Shown: positions 1 to 12,472 of the stretch, one piece after another
Layout: each line of letters starts with the position of its first letter
Numbering within the stretch: the stretch's first letter is position 1
Origin: Absidia repens
Taxonomy: Eukaryota > Mucoromycota > Mucoromycetes > Mucorales > Cunninghamellaceae
Assembly: GCA_002105175.1 (NCBI GenBank)
Contig: MCGE01000013.1
Coordinates: forward strand, 558,001 to 622,000
Length of the DNA stretch: 64,000 nucleotides
Direction: 5' to 3'
Made by a program: the position numbers and the translations under genes
The notes under the pieces: generated by a model
Database searches by the model: none
What the model was told of the DNA's origin: nothing
What the model saw: the letters and a program-made list of their open reading frames with translations, nothing else

Positions 1-357
1 GTCTATACCATGTCATCAGCACAACCTCCACTAAACATACGCATACTCTCATACACGGCCTACAGTAGATTAATGTTTTGCGATCACTGTGAAAATTTTT
101 CATAAAAAATTGCAACAATCAGGTTTTACTTCATGCTCTTGATGCACTGCAACATATTTGAATTTTGAAAGCAGATGTGCTATATGTTCCGAGCCTCGCA
201 CCCCTTCCACACATCCATTTGCAAACCAAAAATTTATATTCACAGCAAAAAAGCAAAACACAAAAAAAACAATCAATGTAGTCAAAATATATGATTTTTA
301 TTAAAGAATATGATTATATACAAAGGGAAAAGAGGGATTAAAAAAAAGGTCTATAAT
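1..357. other. AT-rich intergenic / 3' flank
   Basis: No supportable gene is seen. The stretch holds the 3' flank of the inositol-deacylase gene, which ends at 358 on the minus strand, with a minus-strand AATAAA (TTTATT at 297-302). A 31-codon ATG reading frame near position 10 has no recognisable content. Confidence 0.5.
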
Positions 358-902
358 CTACGACGAACGGCGATGTTTGTGAGGAGAAGTAAAAAAATGC
401 AAGAGGGTTCTAAATAAAGTATGGCTATAACGAGATTGACAAAAATGAAGGAATAATAACCAGAGAATCAAATAGTTCGATAAAAAGTAAATGGAATGAG
501 GATATTTGACACCATATAAAAATGCATAAACGATGATAATATACATAAGCCCATAGGTCAACCATGCCAACCACCACTGGCCACTGGCACTTCCCTGTTG
601 TTCCTTTTCGTGCTCCTGCTGCTGCTGCTGATGGTGGTAATGGTGTCTGGGGATCATCATTTTCATCTGTGTTGTTAACATTTCCACATGGATCAAAAAG
701 GGAGCGATAGCAAACACGCTATGGTCGGAAGAGAATGGCGTTGACCAGTATACAGAGACATTCCGAATCCACACCAGAAGAATGGGAAGGTTGAAGGGTA
801 ATAAGGTCAGGAGTAGCAGCAGCAAGGTTTGCATATAGTGATATCGATTGCTACTTTTGCGATCTAGAGCCCTATGTGGTAACTATTTCCAAGAAGCAAA
901 AG

Positions 903-934
<32 letters not shown>

Positions 935-3900
935 AGGTTCGGACATCAGTCAAATAATCCACCTTCCACTGGCCAATTGACTTACTTTGGTTCTAGATCT
1001 CCTTAATGTTCGTATACAAGTGACCCCATGGACAAGGAACGTGACGACAAATACAAACTGATAAGGGATCACCGTAGCTACAAGACAAAACAAAATAAGT
1101 GTGGCTATGATACGTCGTTGAATTTTCTGTTGCCGAGATTCGTCGGGAGTCCATGTCCGCCAAGGGTAAATCATGATTGCTGATGCACACCAACGTAAAA
1201 ATCCATCCATCACAATGGAAATACCACTAATCATTCCAGTACTGATCACCCATCCAAACGCTGGTACCCACCAAAAGAAACTATCTGAGTTACCAGTCAG
1301 AATATCCGTCCAAACAATCCATCCAGTTGTATTTTCTTCCGCAAGAGGTGTCGTGATGCTGCTATGGTGACATTGATAAATGCTTGCGAAAGATATCACT
1401 GCCAATGTCCATGGAAATGTACGCCGGTAAAAATAAGCCAACCCTTCACTAAAACTAGGAAAAACACCTAATACAAGCATGCACAAAAAAAAGAGAGGCG
1501 AATGTAAATTTTGAGTTCAAAAAAAAAAAAACACAACTTCATTTGCTCTGTTCAACTTTACCAGATTGGTTGTAGCATTTCAATTGACCCACAAACACTA
1601 ACATGACTACAAGGAACGAAAATGTCAGCAGCACCATGCCATTTCGGAACCCAATGCGTCCCAATGTGACATACCAGTCGATCGATAAGTCAAATACAAG
1701 AGGTTGGTGGCATTGAGGATCCATCCAGAACTGCATGATCAAGCCCCGATCGTCATCACTGTTGCTTTGTGAATTGATGTTCATGGATGAAAAAGCAGTA
1801 CGTCCATGGACAGAGAGATGCGTCGTCATATCCCCCACTTGCTGATAATAATGATCGGTCGCCTTGCCAGCAGCCAAGTGCACATAAAATTTCGATTCGT
1901 ACATGGTGGTGATGGATTGACGAAGGAAGGGTGACAAATTCGAAGAAGGGCACGTAGGACCAGTGATTTTGAGATGGTACGCTAACATGGGATTTTCAAT
2001 AGATGGGATATGGAGTACTGAAAAAAGTGATGACGGTACCGTAGCCTGAATCCCATTCCATGCAATACCTTCCGCAGAAAAACAAAAAAGTGAAATGTGA
2101 GTATCTGCTAGTTGTTTTTCCACACTCTAATTTTTTTTTTTTTTTTTTTTGAATTTTACCTAGCATCGATGTGTTGATCACTTGGACGTTTTTTTCCTCA
2201 GAGAAGGCATCAACCAAGAAAAACCCTTGACCTGCTTGATGATGATGGTCCACCACCCCCACATAATCATAGCCTGTGGTTTCCTTGCTGGTAAGGCTAG
2301 CAAACACAAATTCGTTGCCGGAGAAAGCATAAATGTTGTTTTCATTGGACGCTGGCACAGGCACCGCTACCGCCGCATGCACTGACCGACACCCCACCAT
2401 CCCTTGTTCCTTGCGACAGAGTAGCAGTTCATATCGTGCATTTTGATCTGTCAAAAATGTCAGCCCACTACCACCGGTACCATCAAGAGCAAGCAAGGTT
2501 AGAGGCGCACCAGGTATTGTCTTGGTAGAGAGATATGTCGTCCAGTTCAACACCATGCATTGATCTAAAGATACAAATGTCCAGTTCCCTGCCTCCCACA
2601 AAAAAAAAAAGGCAAAGGTTAATAAAAAAATAAAAAAAAGGAGCAAGGAACGTCCACCCACATCCACATTCTCCCTCTCTCTCTATTTCTTCTTCCTTTT
2701 CTTACCCAAGGTTAAGTCAGAGCTATTCCCATGGTGGTTTTCCAGGCCACTGAGAAACGCCTTTTTCATGATCGCCATTCGGTCAACGAGCGGTTTCGCC
2801 TGCGAGCCACGGCGGGTATCAATGGTATCCAACAAGGCGCGAGCCAGGATACGGTCCAGCGGTTGACAAGCCAATATTTCATTGTGATCAGCTGCCGACC
2901 AAACATGAGGGATAGCGGTGGAAAATACAGTGAATCCATTGGTGGGAGGGACCAAATCACCAACATTGGTTGAGTCTGAGCATATCGTATTGTCCAATGT
3001 GCCGCCGGCAATGGAAACCAACATCACCTCGTGCAAAGAAGATCGGTAATCAAGGTCGGGCAGATAGCCGTGGCGCCAGTAAGAATCGATGGTGTCGTAA
3101 ATCGCAGAAATCTTCCAATCAAACGGTGCTGGCGGAAGAAGATGAGGTGTAGATAACGTGATGACGGTGTAAATCGAACCTGGTTGGTAGTTTGTCAAGG
3201 TAAATGTGGTGCGCGCGACAATGCCTCCCATCGAATGGCCTACAAGAATAATGGACGTCGGGTCAGGAAGTTTGTCGCTGTGAAGTTGTTGTTGTCGCCT
3301 TGCTTGTGGGTATAGTTTCAGTATATAGTCGATGGCATCGTTGATGTATTCGGCTTGCTCCAATAGGGACTGGCCATGAAGTGCAGAAAATTCTTCATTG
3401 AAATCCACTATGGATATTAAACGAGTTAGACAAACCACTTTCATTTGGAAAACTTGACCATTGAATAATGAGTGGGGTGAAGGAGCGATTTCTTACCTGT
3501 AAACACGTCTAGATTGCTGGATCCACCGGTAGCTTGATGGTTTTGACGGTCATCACCATGATGATAATACTGATACGCCGACGCAGCTGCAATGGTCCGC
3601 ACTTGTTTGTAGCTTCCAGCATGACCAGGTATAAAAAGCACGGGTGTCCCTGTCACCTAACCAACCAATCAACCCCCCCCCAATAATGTCAGTTGCCCTG
3701 TAATGAAGAAGTCAAGTAGTTTGCGATTTCTTAAAATTCGTTTTACCTCGTCAGATATATCCACATCAAGTTCACGGTACAGATAAAGACCATATTTTCC
3801 CGCAAATCGTGTCATTTCACTATCAAAGCCGGTCTGTTTGACATATCTTGGACGCATATAAGGCACACGGCATCCCTTGGCTTCATGTTGATGAAGGATG

Positions 3901-4094
3901 AAGGAGTCCAGCATGGAAGCAATGGCCACAACCGAAAAAACAAACGTCAAGATGATCCATAAGCGTGTTGAAAAGCTGATTATGAATTTTTTTGGGAGTG
4001 CCAAGGGTGTACTGGGCGAGCGCGGTGGTGATGTTGGTGAAGTTGATCTTGAGTTAGTTCGACTAGTACTATTGACTATCGAAGGTCGTTCCAT
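358..4094 (-). CDS. BST1: GPI inositol-deacylase (PGAP1/Bst1 family)
   Basis: ER-membrane esterase expected to remove the acyl chain from the inositol of GPI anchors after protein attachment, which allows ER exit and quality control. The start chosen is the ATG at 4092-4094; codons upstream in that frame are not ATG. Exon 1 (4094-3747) has a Ser/Pro-rich cytosolic tail and a signal-anchor helix, then the family's CRxxYMxPxY-like segment (GCRVPYMRPRY). Exon 2 (3656-3497) carries VLFIPGHAGSYKQVR and exon 3 (3407-2706) the lipase nucleophile elbow GHSMGG. Four further exons (about 2598-2160, 2070-1562, 1450-985, 883-358) give a lumenal region and several membrane helices near the C-terminus. The total is about 1,050 residues, near the family's usual 900-1,000. 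Stop TAG is at 358-360 and the poly(A) signal at 297-302. Introns contain long A/T runs, for example 30 A at 903-932. Exon ends after exon 3 are approximate. Confidence 0.9.
903..932. repeat. poly(A) tract inside an intron
   Basis: Thirty consecutive A on the plus strand, so poly(T) in the sense of the inositol-deacylase gene, between its sixth and seventh exons. Confidence 0.95.
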
Positions 4095-4612
4095 TAGTTG
4101 CTGATACAAATATAAATATAGAAGAGAGAGAATGTGATAGATCTATAACGTTGATTGATGAGTGAGGTGTATGTCGTCTTCTTTGTGTAAAAATGTAAGC
4201 GAACATAGAAGGAATAATAAAGTGAGATAGTGAGAGAGTGAGAAGATACGTTTATGTAAAAACAGAATGTCTAGTCATGGAAGATGATAAAAGAAAGACA
4301 AGTTTGATAATAGTGGTTTCGAAATTTTTTTACCCCACCCAAGCGCAGAGATCGGATTTTAAAATATCAAAAACTTCGCCAAACGCCTAAAGTGATAATC
4401 GTGGGCCGCAAGAGAAGACTCAAGTCAATAAAAATGAAGCATAATAATAGCATCTATTCTTTAATGCAGAAGATCGTTATAAAATAAATAAAAAGAGAAG
4501 AGAATACAATCGTTTTTATTCAAACATGAAATATAAAAACAGCAAAAAAAAAATAAAATAAAATAACAATTCTACAATACAAACTACTACACTATAATAT
4601 ACTAAACAACAA
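4095..4612. other. intergenic: promoter of 358-4094 gene and 3' flank of rhomboid gene
   Basis: AT-rich, no ORF of note. It includes the 5' flank of the inositol-deacylase gene and the 3' end of the rhomboid gene, both on the minus strand; a minus-strand AATAAA (TTTATT) lies near 4505-4512. Confidence 0.5.
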
Positions 4613-6577
4613 CTAATAATCACACCAGTTACTGACAGGTAAACAACTGATATACTTGCATCCAGGACAAATCTGATAAATATACAAAAACAGAGTGAGT
4701 AAGCTTAAATAATATACCGAATATAAGATATATTTTCGTTCTTCTACTATACCTGACTAGGATCTGGTGAGTTGTAAAACGTTGTGATACACACTGCAAA
4801 TAGGATAATTAGGATCACCAACGATGCGGCCCGGAGACCCCAAGTAATCCATTTTGCTCGTGTTGAAGCCAAAGGTCGCATGGGAGCAATCAGCATTCCC
4901 ATCACAAGTCTATAATATCCCATCAATGATTAAATCAGTCCATTTTCTTTTATGAAAAGGTTTCGTGTAGTTCTTACCCAATTACAAAACCGCCAAGATG
5001 TGCTGCGTTGTCAATGCCTAAATAGAGTTAGAAAGAGGAGTTTATCAATATCAAGATCAAATCAAACTTATAGTACCCAACTTACCTGGCAATAAACCAA
5101 GCACCAAGGAGATGATGGTGGAAATCAGTAAACTGACAAGTTCACGTACAGGATTTGGAATCACTTTCCAGTTGACAATCACATCCACAAACATGTATCC
5201 AATCAGTCCGAACAATGCACCGGATGCGCCCATCGAAGCTACACAGAAGGAGATTAGAATGTAAGCTATTTGTTTTATCCACCCGCTTCATATATATTGA
5301 CCTACCTTGACGAGGTTGGATCAACATGGAACTCATGACATTCCCAAATAACCCCGAAGCAATATACAGTAAAATATATCGGGGCAACCCTAACGCGCGT
5401 TCGAGATCGGCACCCAGACGTAAATGGGTCAACATATTCATCAAAAAATGGACAATCCCCGCATGCATAAAGATAGGATAAAATAGTCGGAAGGTTTGAT
5501 CAGGCACACCACCGGCAAATCCACCAAAGCCACACAAGGAATCAAGCGTACACGTTTCACCAGTGCGGTAACAATCTTGGAACGCAGTTGAAGAGCTGTA
5601 TTCAGGCATCGCACGCATACACGGTGTAAACTTGGCACCAAGGTTGATTAATGTCTACAAATAAAATTGCCAAATATCAAAAAAAAAAAAAAAAAAAAGG
5701 TGAGATGAGGATAATCGGCAGCCTAATCCGAACTTACATAGAAAGAAGGACCAATCATAGGATTAAAGTAGGGACTTGTCTGGATCACACTACCTGTCAT
5801 CGCCGCATTGCGTATCAATTCATATACCAAGATGGCCAACATGATCACCGCCGAAATCCAGCTGAACCAAGGTCGTTGGTTGGGCCCTAATAAGAGTCGC
5901 ATCAAAGGGGACCGTTGACTTCCATAAGGTGTAGGTTCATTCATCATCCTCATCATGCCGCGTTGTAAAGCACTATTGTTGTTGTTGTTGTTATTGTGTT
6001 GTTGTAATTCTTCGTCTTCTTCCCTTGTCGCTAAGGGCAGGAAGCCACCTTTACTGTCTTGCCCACCGACACCACCAAAGGAGCGCCCAGTGCCACCGCC
6101 TCGAGTGTGCATTTCATGAATATCTTCAAAGTCATCATCATCCATGTTGTTGTGAGACGGGTTGGCGTTTCCAAATGTATGCGACGCCGATTCTTCAGAG
6201 AGTATTTTGTCTTGCTTGAACGTATCGCTGGCAAAGTTTCCCCGGTGCATGGATCCCGCCATGGTGGTGCGAGGGACATGGGAAGCTGGAGGAGGTGCTG
6301 TAGATAGTCCAGCTGATAGTGCCGGCGCAGAAGGAACTGGCATGGAAGTGTTGTTGTTGGTATAATGGGTGGGGGCTGAGGCGACTGGAGGAGGAATGGG
6401 TGCGGTCATGGAAAAAGGAGAACTGACCGTAGTGGGTGCTGGTGAATTGTATATAGGAGATGGTATAATAGAAGGTGACCGATCGGCAAACTGGACTACA
6501 GGAGGTGCATCAAGCGCTGTTGTTGCAGAGGAAGTGGCATCGACCGTAGTTGCTTTTTTTTGAGGATTGGTATCCAT
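4613..6577 (-). CDS. rhomboid family intramembrane serine protease
   Basis: Polytopic membrane protease that cleaves substrates within or next to their membrane helices. Exons 6577-5738, 5654-5306, 5238-5086, 5017-4978, 4909-4753 and 4672-4613 add up in frame to 532 residues. The first roughly 250 residues are a Pro/Ser/Thr/Asn-rich cytosolic tail, followed by the first membrane helix. Exon 2 has an HxxxxHFLMNM-like segment (HAGIVHFLMNMLTHL), exon 3 the active-site Ser in GASGALFGLIGY, and exon 4 the catalytic His in DNAAHLGGF. A cysteine-containing tail (CPGCKYISC) follows the last helix. This matches secretory-pathway/plasma-membrane type rhomboids of the RHBDL/plant RBL kind better than mitochondrial PARL/Pcp1, because there is a long cytosolic N-tail and no targeting peptide. 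The start is the ATG at 6575-6577; an in-frame non-ATG extension through a poly-Phe stretch was rejected. The 5' leader has a long sense poly(T) run. Confidence 0.88.
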
Positions 6578-6780
6578 AATGGATAAAATAGAAATGATGA
6601 ATACAAAAAAAAAAAAAAAAAAAAAAAAAAAATAAGAACAAAAAAAAACAATGGGCGTAAAAAAAGGCACCCGCCAAGTTTAGTGATCTATTTTTATCGC
6701 GGATTTAAAAGACCGTCATTAAAAACGCTGATCGAACTCTCTTTTTTTTTTTTTTTTACATTCACTTCTCGATAAGATAT

Positions 6781-7259
6781 ATGAATAGGCTTGGCCAACT
6801 AACAAGACATTTTCAATCGAGTACAAAACATCTCCATTCAATGACAAACGAAAAAGCTACCTTTGCAGCTGGTTGTTTCTGGTAAGACAGTTTCTTTTCT
6901 CGTCAAAATCCCTCAAAACGTACTAAACAATCTGTTTTGGATTAGCAACTTTGATGACTGATATCTCTTTTTCTGTTAATGGTATAAATAGGGGCGTCGA
7001 GCATCTTTACAACAAACACTTTAAGAAGAATGGGATTACCACCAAAGTTGGGTATATTGGAGGAAACGTTGACCATCCTAGCTATCGTCAGGTAATAAAA
7101 CGATAGCCTTGCTTGTTAATGATATGATCGGAGATTATTAACCTCAGCAATCTACAGGTATGCACTGGAACAACCGATCATGCCGAAGCGCTGGAAATTA
7201 CCTTTGATCCTGCAGCAGTGTCCTATGCAACTTTGGTCGAATTCTTTTATTGCATTCAT

Positions 7260-7293
<34 letters not shown>

Positions 7294-7741
7294 CGAGGCG
7301 CGTAGGGCGTGGAGGTGATTGACTTACTTTTTATTATTAATTTGTAGATCCCACCACAGTGAACGCTCAAGGTCCTGATCGTGGTAGTCAATATCGCTCA
7401 GCAATCTTTTATCACTCGGAAGAACAAAAGGCCACTGCCGAGCAAGTCACACGCCAGGTACAGAAAGATCATTACAAGAACAATAAGATCGTCACGGAAA
7501 TTGTCCCTGCTGGCGTATTTTATGATGCGGAAACTTATCATCAGGTAACGATAGAAAGAATGCTTGTAAGATGTATGACACTAACTCGGACTTTTCTATT
7601 AGTTATACTTGGATAAGAATCCCCATGGTTACGAGGTAAATATATATTGAAAGAATCAGAAAGGAAATTGGTTGGTTTTGACTTGTCATTTTCCTTCTTT
7701 TATATAAATGATAGTGTCCGACGCATTACCTCCGGTGGTGA
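6781..7741 (+). CDS. MXR1: peptide methionine sulfoxide reductase MsrA
   Basis: Reduces methionine-S-sulfoxide in proteins with thioredoxin as electron donor. Six exons (6781-6881, 6992-7091, 7158-7260, 7348-7544, 7603-7635, 7715-7741) sum to 561 b, 186 residues, close to the family length. The active-site motif GCFWG is split by the first intron, with catalytic Cys in exon 1. Family features follow: [44 protein letters not shown] and the C-terminal [14 protein letters not shown]. The first ~20 residues ([14 protein letters not shown]...) are basic and hydroxylated and could target mitochondria; a second in-frame Met (codon 21) would give a cytosolic form. Intron 3 begins GTAAAAAA with a run of about 29 A. 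Poly(A) signal AATAAA is at 7808-7813. The rhomboid gene starts 204 b away on the other strand, so the two share a promoter region. Confidence 0.96.
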
Positions 7742-9346
7742 TGTGATCATGTGGCCTTTTAGCATTAGTGATTAGTGATTAGTTTGTTATTTTTTCTAAT
7801 CTATATCAATAAAATGGTTCCTACATGGGTACAATTTTTATATATTTTTGCTGTGACCATGTAGGTACATGTACAAATTATTTTTATGAATACAGATGGA
7901 GAGAAAAGGTGACGGGCATAAAATACAAGGGGTATCGCTATTTGGTGTTATGAATCAGAGGCGGGGTAATCAATGCCGTATGGTATTATGACAATGATGT
8001 GACAAACCTGGGATGTTTTTCTTTATTTACAGTGATTAAGATTGACGTATCAACCTGCATGAGTGTTCTCACATTTTCCAAGACTGGGGAAGGGATCTAC
8101 GCAAACTGAAAAAATGATCTTCGAATTTATTTTTAGCAGAGGAAGGGGCGAGACTTGAATTACTGTATATCATACATGTCGGAAGGAGAAGCATGGAAGT
8201 GAATGGTTGAAAAAACAACAACAAAGCAAAACAATTATCATAAAATAAAGCAAGAATAACTTACACAATAAAATAGAGTAACATAAAAATGGCAATTTTA
8301 TTCATATTATATATAAATTTCTACTACTAATACTAAAATTAAAACTAATACTATAGTACTCTACTGTATGGATCTATATTCGAGCAGCCCACAACAACAA
8401 ACTGAAGTGATTCGAATACAAATAAAAAAGCAAGGCATAAGTATTTATACAGTCAAAGTATTTTCGTTGTGCATCCATTGCATATGCCATAGTTTTTAAA
8501 AAGAGAAAGTCGCCATATTTTTCCATTTTCATATTTATTCATAGCTTCTGTATAATGCAAAAACTATTTGAATGACCCATGTGATGTCGTCCATCTATTC
8601 TAACATACATTATAATAATAATAAATCAAATATGGGTGAGTGAGTACCTTGCGTGTAACATTCCTTCATAAAGAAAAAGAGCACTTTTGCATATTTGTTT
8701 TTCCCATTTTTCACCAAAAAAGATCCCGTAGCAGAATACTGAGAGCCCGCACAGAGTGACTTCAGGGGTAGATGAGGGAGGCGATCCAAAAATGACTTGT
8801 GCTGGAGTGGCATCCTACTCTCTCTCTGTCTCTCTCTCTCTACCCTTCGTTTCCCCCTACCACTACCGCTCCCACCTCAAGCCAGTTCGTCCCATTTGTA
8901 TATTTCTTCGGTATAGTAGTCACAGTCTGTTGGAAGGGTCACGTTTCGCACTATTTTTTTTTTATTTTTTCATGGATGGAATCTACAGATGATGAGCCAC
9001 GGATCGAAACGAGAGAATAACAAAAGGACGAAGCGGGGAACAACTGAACAAATCAAAAATGGGCCTTTGCCTATTTTTGAAACCGACCACCCAGAGAACT
9101 TTCCAAGCTTTGCAGCAAAGCTGCAAGCATCTAGCCAATCAGATACGAGAACGGGCCCACGCGACGCTTGCGCTGGGTTGAAAGGCACTTTTTTTTTTTT
9201 CTCCTTTATATATAATATTTTCAAATTTCCTTTGCTTTGCTTCTTTTTTAATACCCACTTTCCTTTCCTTTGCTCTCTTTTATCGCTTCTGTACATTATA
9301 TCCCTCCTCATTTCTATCTCTTATCTTTCCTTCACATTTCTCGATC
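7742..9346. other. intergenic, AT-rich, with pyrimidine-rich leader of the cyclin gene
   Basis: No gene is seen on either strand. It holds the 3' flank of MsrA and the upstream region of the cyclin gene; the last ~150 b before 9347 are strongly T/C-rich on the sense strand, as at several other starts here. A TC-rich patch lies near 8815-8850. Confidence 0.6.
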
Positions 9347-10420
9347 ATGTCAGACTTTGATATTGGTAATTTCCCTGTGCCTCGCTTACTTACGATTGTC
9401 GCCGATCTATTGACATCCATGTGCATCACCAACGATCGGATCCCATCCACACATCTCTCGGTATTTGATTCTCGAGCCGTACCCCCCATCTTGATCACCG
9501 ACTACATGACTAGGATCCTCAAATACACCCCGTACTCCAACCAGGTGCTTCTGTGTATGCTAATCTACTTTGATCGTATTGCCGAAAACCAAGAAAATAC
9601 CATCACATTACATTCTCACAACATTCATCGGTTTATCATTGCAGGGTAAGGATTACAAGTGAACGGATGAGGGAATTATGTATATAAAAAAGTACAAGTA
9701 GAGAGAGAGTTTTTCATTCTTAAGTCTTTGTTTGTTAATAGGATTGTCATTGCTACCAAAAGCACTTCAGATATCTATTATAAAAATGCAAGGTATGCCA
9801 AGGTAAGCTACATACACACATTGCCTCTGTCTTTTACCAATGATTGACTGATCTTAACTTCTCCTTGATAATTATAGGTGGGCGGTATCACGGTTGAAGA
9901 ATTAAATCATTTGGAATGGGCGTTCTTGAAGCTCTGCGATTTCAGGGTCCATGTGGCATTGGATGAATTACAACAATATGCAAATCAAATCTGGCAACTG
10001 GCTTTATCGAAACGGCAACAACAGCGTCAACAGCAACAGCAACAGCAAGACATCATTATTCCAAACACTATCGCCACCAATACCACTATATCGCCATCAT
10101 CACCCGCACCCGTCCAATTCCCCGTCACCACTTCACATCCCTCTGCATCGTCCATGTCTCTACCATTAACACCTCCTTATGACGGTACAGCAATTACCAC
10201 CACCGCCACTAACATTGCAAATACTGGAAGAACCACATGTGTAACAAAACCATTCTTATCTCCTACTGATGAACAACATCATCAACCACATCCATTGCGC
10301 GTGGCATCGGCGGCCGAGCCAGTTACTTCATCCTCTTCTTCACTCAAATCATCTACTACCAGACAAGGACGGCGCCCTCTACGTTCACATCCTTATCGCC
10401 ATACTACCATCTCAAGATAA
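9347..10420 (+). CDS. PHO80/PCL-type cyclin
   Basis: Cyclin of the family that binds Pho85/CDK5-type kinases, acting in nutrient, phosphate or polarity signalling. Exons 9347-9645, 9742-9802 and 9878-10420 sum to 300 residues. The cyclin box spans roughly residues 10-150: an N-terminal helix (PRLLTIVADLL), P-S-T-H-L-S-V-F, DYMTRILKYTPYSNQVLLCMLIYFDRI, then IIAGIVIATKSTSDIYYKNARYAKVGGI and LEWAFLKLCDFRVHV, the order typical of Pho80/Pcl proteins. The C-terminal half is low complexity (poly-Gln, Ser, Thr, His-Pro) and ends in a basic RRPLRSHPYRH stretch. A run of about 120-150 b of pyrimidines precedes the ATG. Poly(A) signals AATAAA lie at 10706 and 10710. Which PCL subfamily it belongs to cannot be told from sequence alone. 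Confidence 0.88.
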
Positions 10421-10787
10421 GTTAGCATCCATAGGCTTTACAGCTTCCTTCCCCCTCCCCCCCCCCAACCTCTTGTCTCTATTTCTCTTTTTACATATAT
10501 TATATATCTACTCCCCACTCTCCTCTATCATTTTATACATAGTTCTCCTCTATCTACTTATTTGCATATAGCTCGCACGCTCACACACAACCTTCCTATT
10601 TAGTATCTATCCATTTGCATTTTATTACACCTCATCATACAATATATATATCTATTCCTTGCTTCATATATACACTTTTATATCACAAACATTCTATAAA
10701 TCGAAAATAAATAAAAGAAAACAAATTCGCATCACCACTATATCTATTGTCTCTTATATTTTTTTTGATTTCTTCGATATTAGCCAA

Positions 10788-10812
10788 ACACACACACACA
10801 CACACACACACA
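10788..10812. repeat. (AC)n microsatellite
   Basis: About 12 uninterrupted AC units in the 3' flank of the cyclin gene, 20 b before the long poly(T) tract. Confidence 0.95.
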
Positions 10813-10831
10813 TCATCGTCATTCTACATGT

Positions 10832-10833
<2 letters not shown>

Positions 10834-10892
<59 letters not shown>
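10834..10892. repeat. 59-nt poly(T) tract
   Basis: Longest homopolymer of the window: about 59 T. Length is unlikely to be exact in a sequencing assembly. It lies downstream of the cyclin gene. Confidence 0.95.
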
Positions 10893-10895
<3 letters not shown>

Positions 10896-11389
10896 TTGAG
10901 TAAGAATCCACATTGACGATATTTGGAATAATAATACTTCCTGGAGTAAATTGATTTGCTGACGCGAAATATCGTCAATCGAATAACAATATTTTTATTG
11001 GGCCTACTAGGCATTCTACATTTTGGTGTGGAGGGGAATACGGGGTGAGGTTGGATGCAAATTTGGGCAGATCTATATAGGCAAAAGATAGTGCTTTAAG
11101 TTATTTAGGGTAGAAATAGGAGAGCACGTCATTTTCAGTCCAGAGAGCTGGGATTGGTATCAGGGGGGAGACGTAGAGGACTAACCTTCAACAACGAAAC
11201 TCAACTTTTGATCGAAATTTTGAGAAGTGAATTGGGTTTCAATAGGGTCTAAAAGGTGTGTAGAGTCATTCTACGATATTGACAATGTGTTTTAATGGAG
11301 GGAATCTCCTGACTAAATTCCTCCACCCCCTTTCAAACGTACCCACGCGCGAAACACACATCAAAAACATACTTCAAGGGATCTATTGG

Positions 11390-12170
11390 AGGTAACATGA
11401 CAGAGACTATTGGGGATCTGAAGAATAGTCAACATTAATCTCAAGGGACGACTATCATAATAGATCTAATATATTATACAAGGAAGACAAGATATGAGAA
11501 AGGCTGTAAATGGATATATTGTATTGAAGCGTAACAACTGTCAGCACTAATCGAAATGGGTGAAAGTACAACGAGATCTCTTGTGCAAGTCGTGAGAGAA
11601 ACTAATGGGACATTTTTCGATAAAAGCATGTAAAAAGATTCATATTTTATTCAGATATAAGTTTAACTGTAGACAAACTAAGACTAAGCTAAACTAATGA
11701 AGACTCCAAAGACCCAATTTATGACAGTTCTAAATCCTAGATCCAAAATGAAAGGGGTTCCCAGGTATGTTGTAATCCCTGTTAGGAAAACTCTTCTAAA
11801 CTAGACCTGGTACATTTTTAAGTCCAAAATAACTCAATAGAAGTTGAATGATGACGAAAAAAAAAAAAAAAAGAAAAAAAAAAAAAAAAAAAAAAAAAGA
11901 AAGAAAAAAGGAGGAAAAAATTGGCAGTAAATAAAAATCCACGTGGTCGGCATTTGAAATATTTTCTGTGGCATTGCTGAAATGCGGTTCTTTCCATTTT
12001 GATGAACAAAAAACACATTCACACACACCCGACAGAAGGTTCCAGAGGTCCTTTATCTTGGTATATATAGCATCGCTACATACATTAAAATAACGATATT
12101 GCCAACAATAACAATGAAGTTTCAATTTCCCATTAATATCGTTATCGTGGGTTCCTATTTTACTGTGATA
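11390..12170 (-). repeat. dispersed repeat family, copy 1
   Basis: Read on the minus strand, this matches the copies at about 36370 (+), 23340 (+) and 62590 (-). Shared landmarks in order: AGGAACCCAC; GCCACAGAAAA followed by ATTTCAAAT and CCACGTGG; a T-rich stretch; CTAGTTTAGAAG; CCTTTCATTTTGGATCTAGG; TTCATTAGTTTAGCTTAG; ATCTGAATAAAATATG; CTTTTTACATGC; AATGTCCCATTAG; CCTCCAATAGATCC. No ORF and no terminal inverted repeats were recognised. Edges are approximate. Confidence 0.75.
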
Positions 12171-12232
12171 CCCAAAATTACAAAGAAAATTCAATTTCGA
12201 TTTTTGCTACATATATACAATGTCCATTTTTT

Positions 12233-12263
<31 letters not shown>

Positions 12264-12472
12264 CATATACATATAATAAGATATTGAGAGGATAATTACC
12301 ATAAAATCACAAATAAAATTCAAATCAAAGCATCATCATTCTATACATTGTTTTGCTTTTATTTATTTATTGCATTGGTTCAAACAAAAAGTTGGGACAG
12401 GCTATACGACTAAAACTATGGGATGGGACTATAAAACAATAGAGGGTAGGGGAAGGGGAAGGGTGAGAGAAA

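Larger units (their letters stand above)
10421..12472. other. intergenic with dispersed repeat copy 1
   Basis: Convergent gap between the cyclin gene (+) and the helicase gene (-). It holds microsatellites, the 59-T tract and, from about 11390 to 12170, a minus-strand copy of the dispersed repeat. An (AC)n/(TA)n patch lies at about 12232-12275. No coding region is supported. Confidence 0.6.

Noticed and set aside
100..285. 61-codon minus-strand frame near the window start
   Set aside because: Low-complexity, AT-rich, in the 3' flank of the inositol-deacylase gene.
6578..6670. Upstream extension of the rhomboid frame through a poly-Phe stretch
   Set aside because: The extra codons come from the poly(T) leader; the ATG at 6575-6577 gives the normal cytosolic tail.
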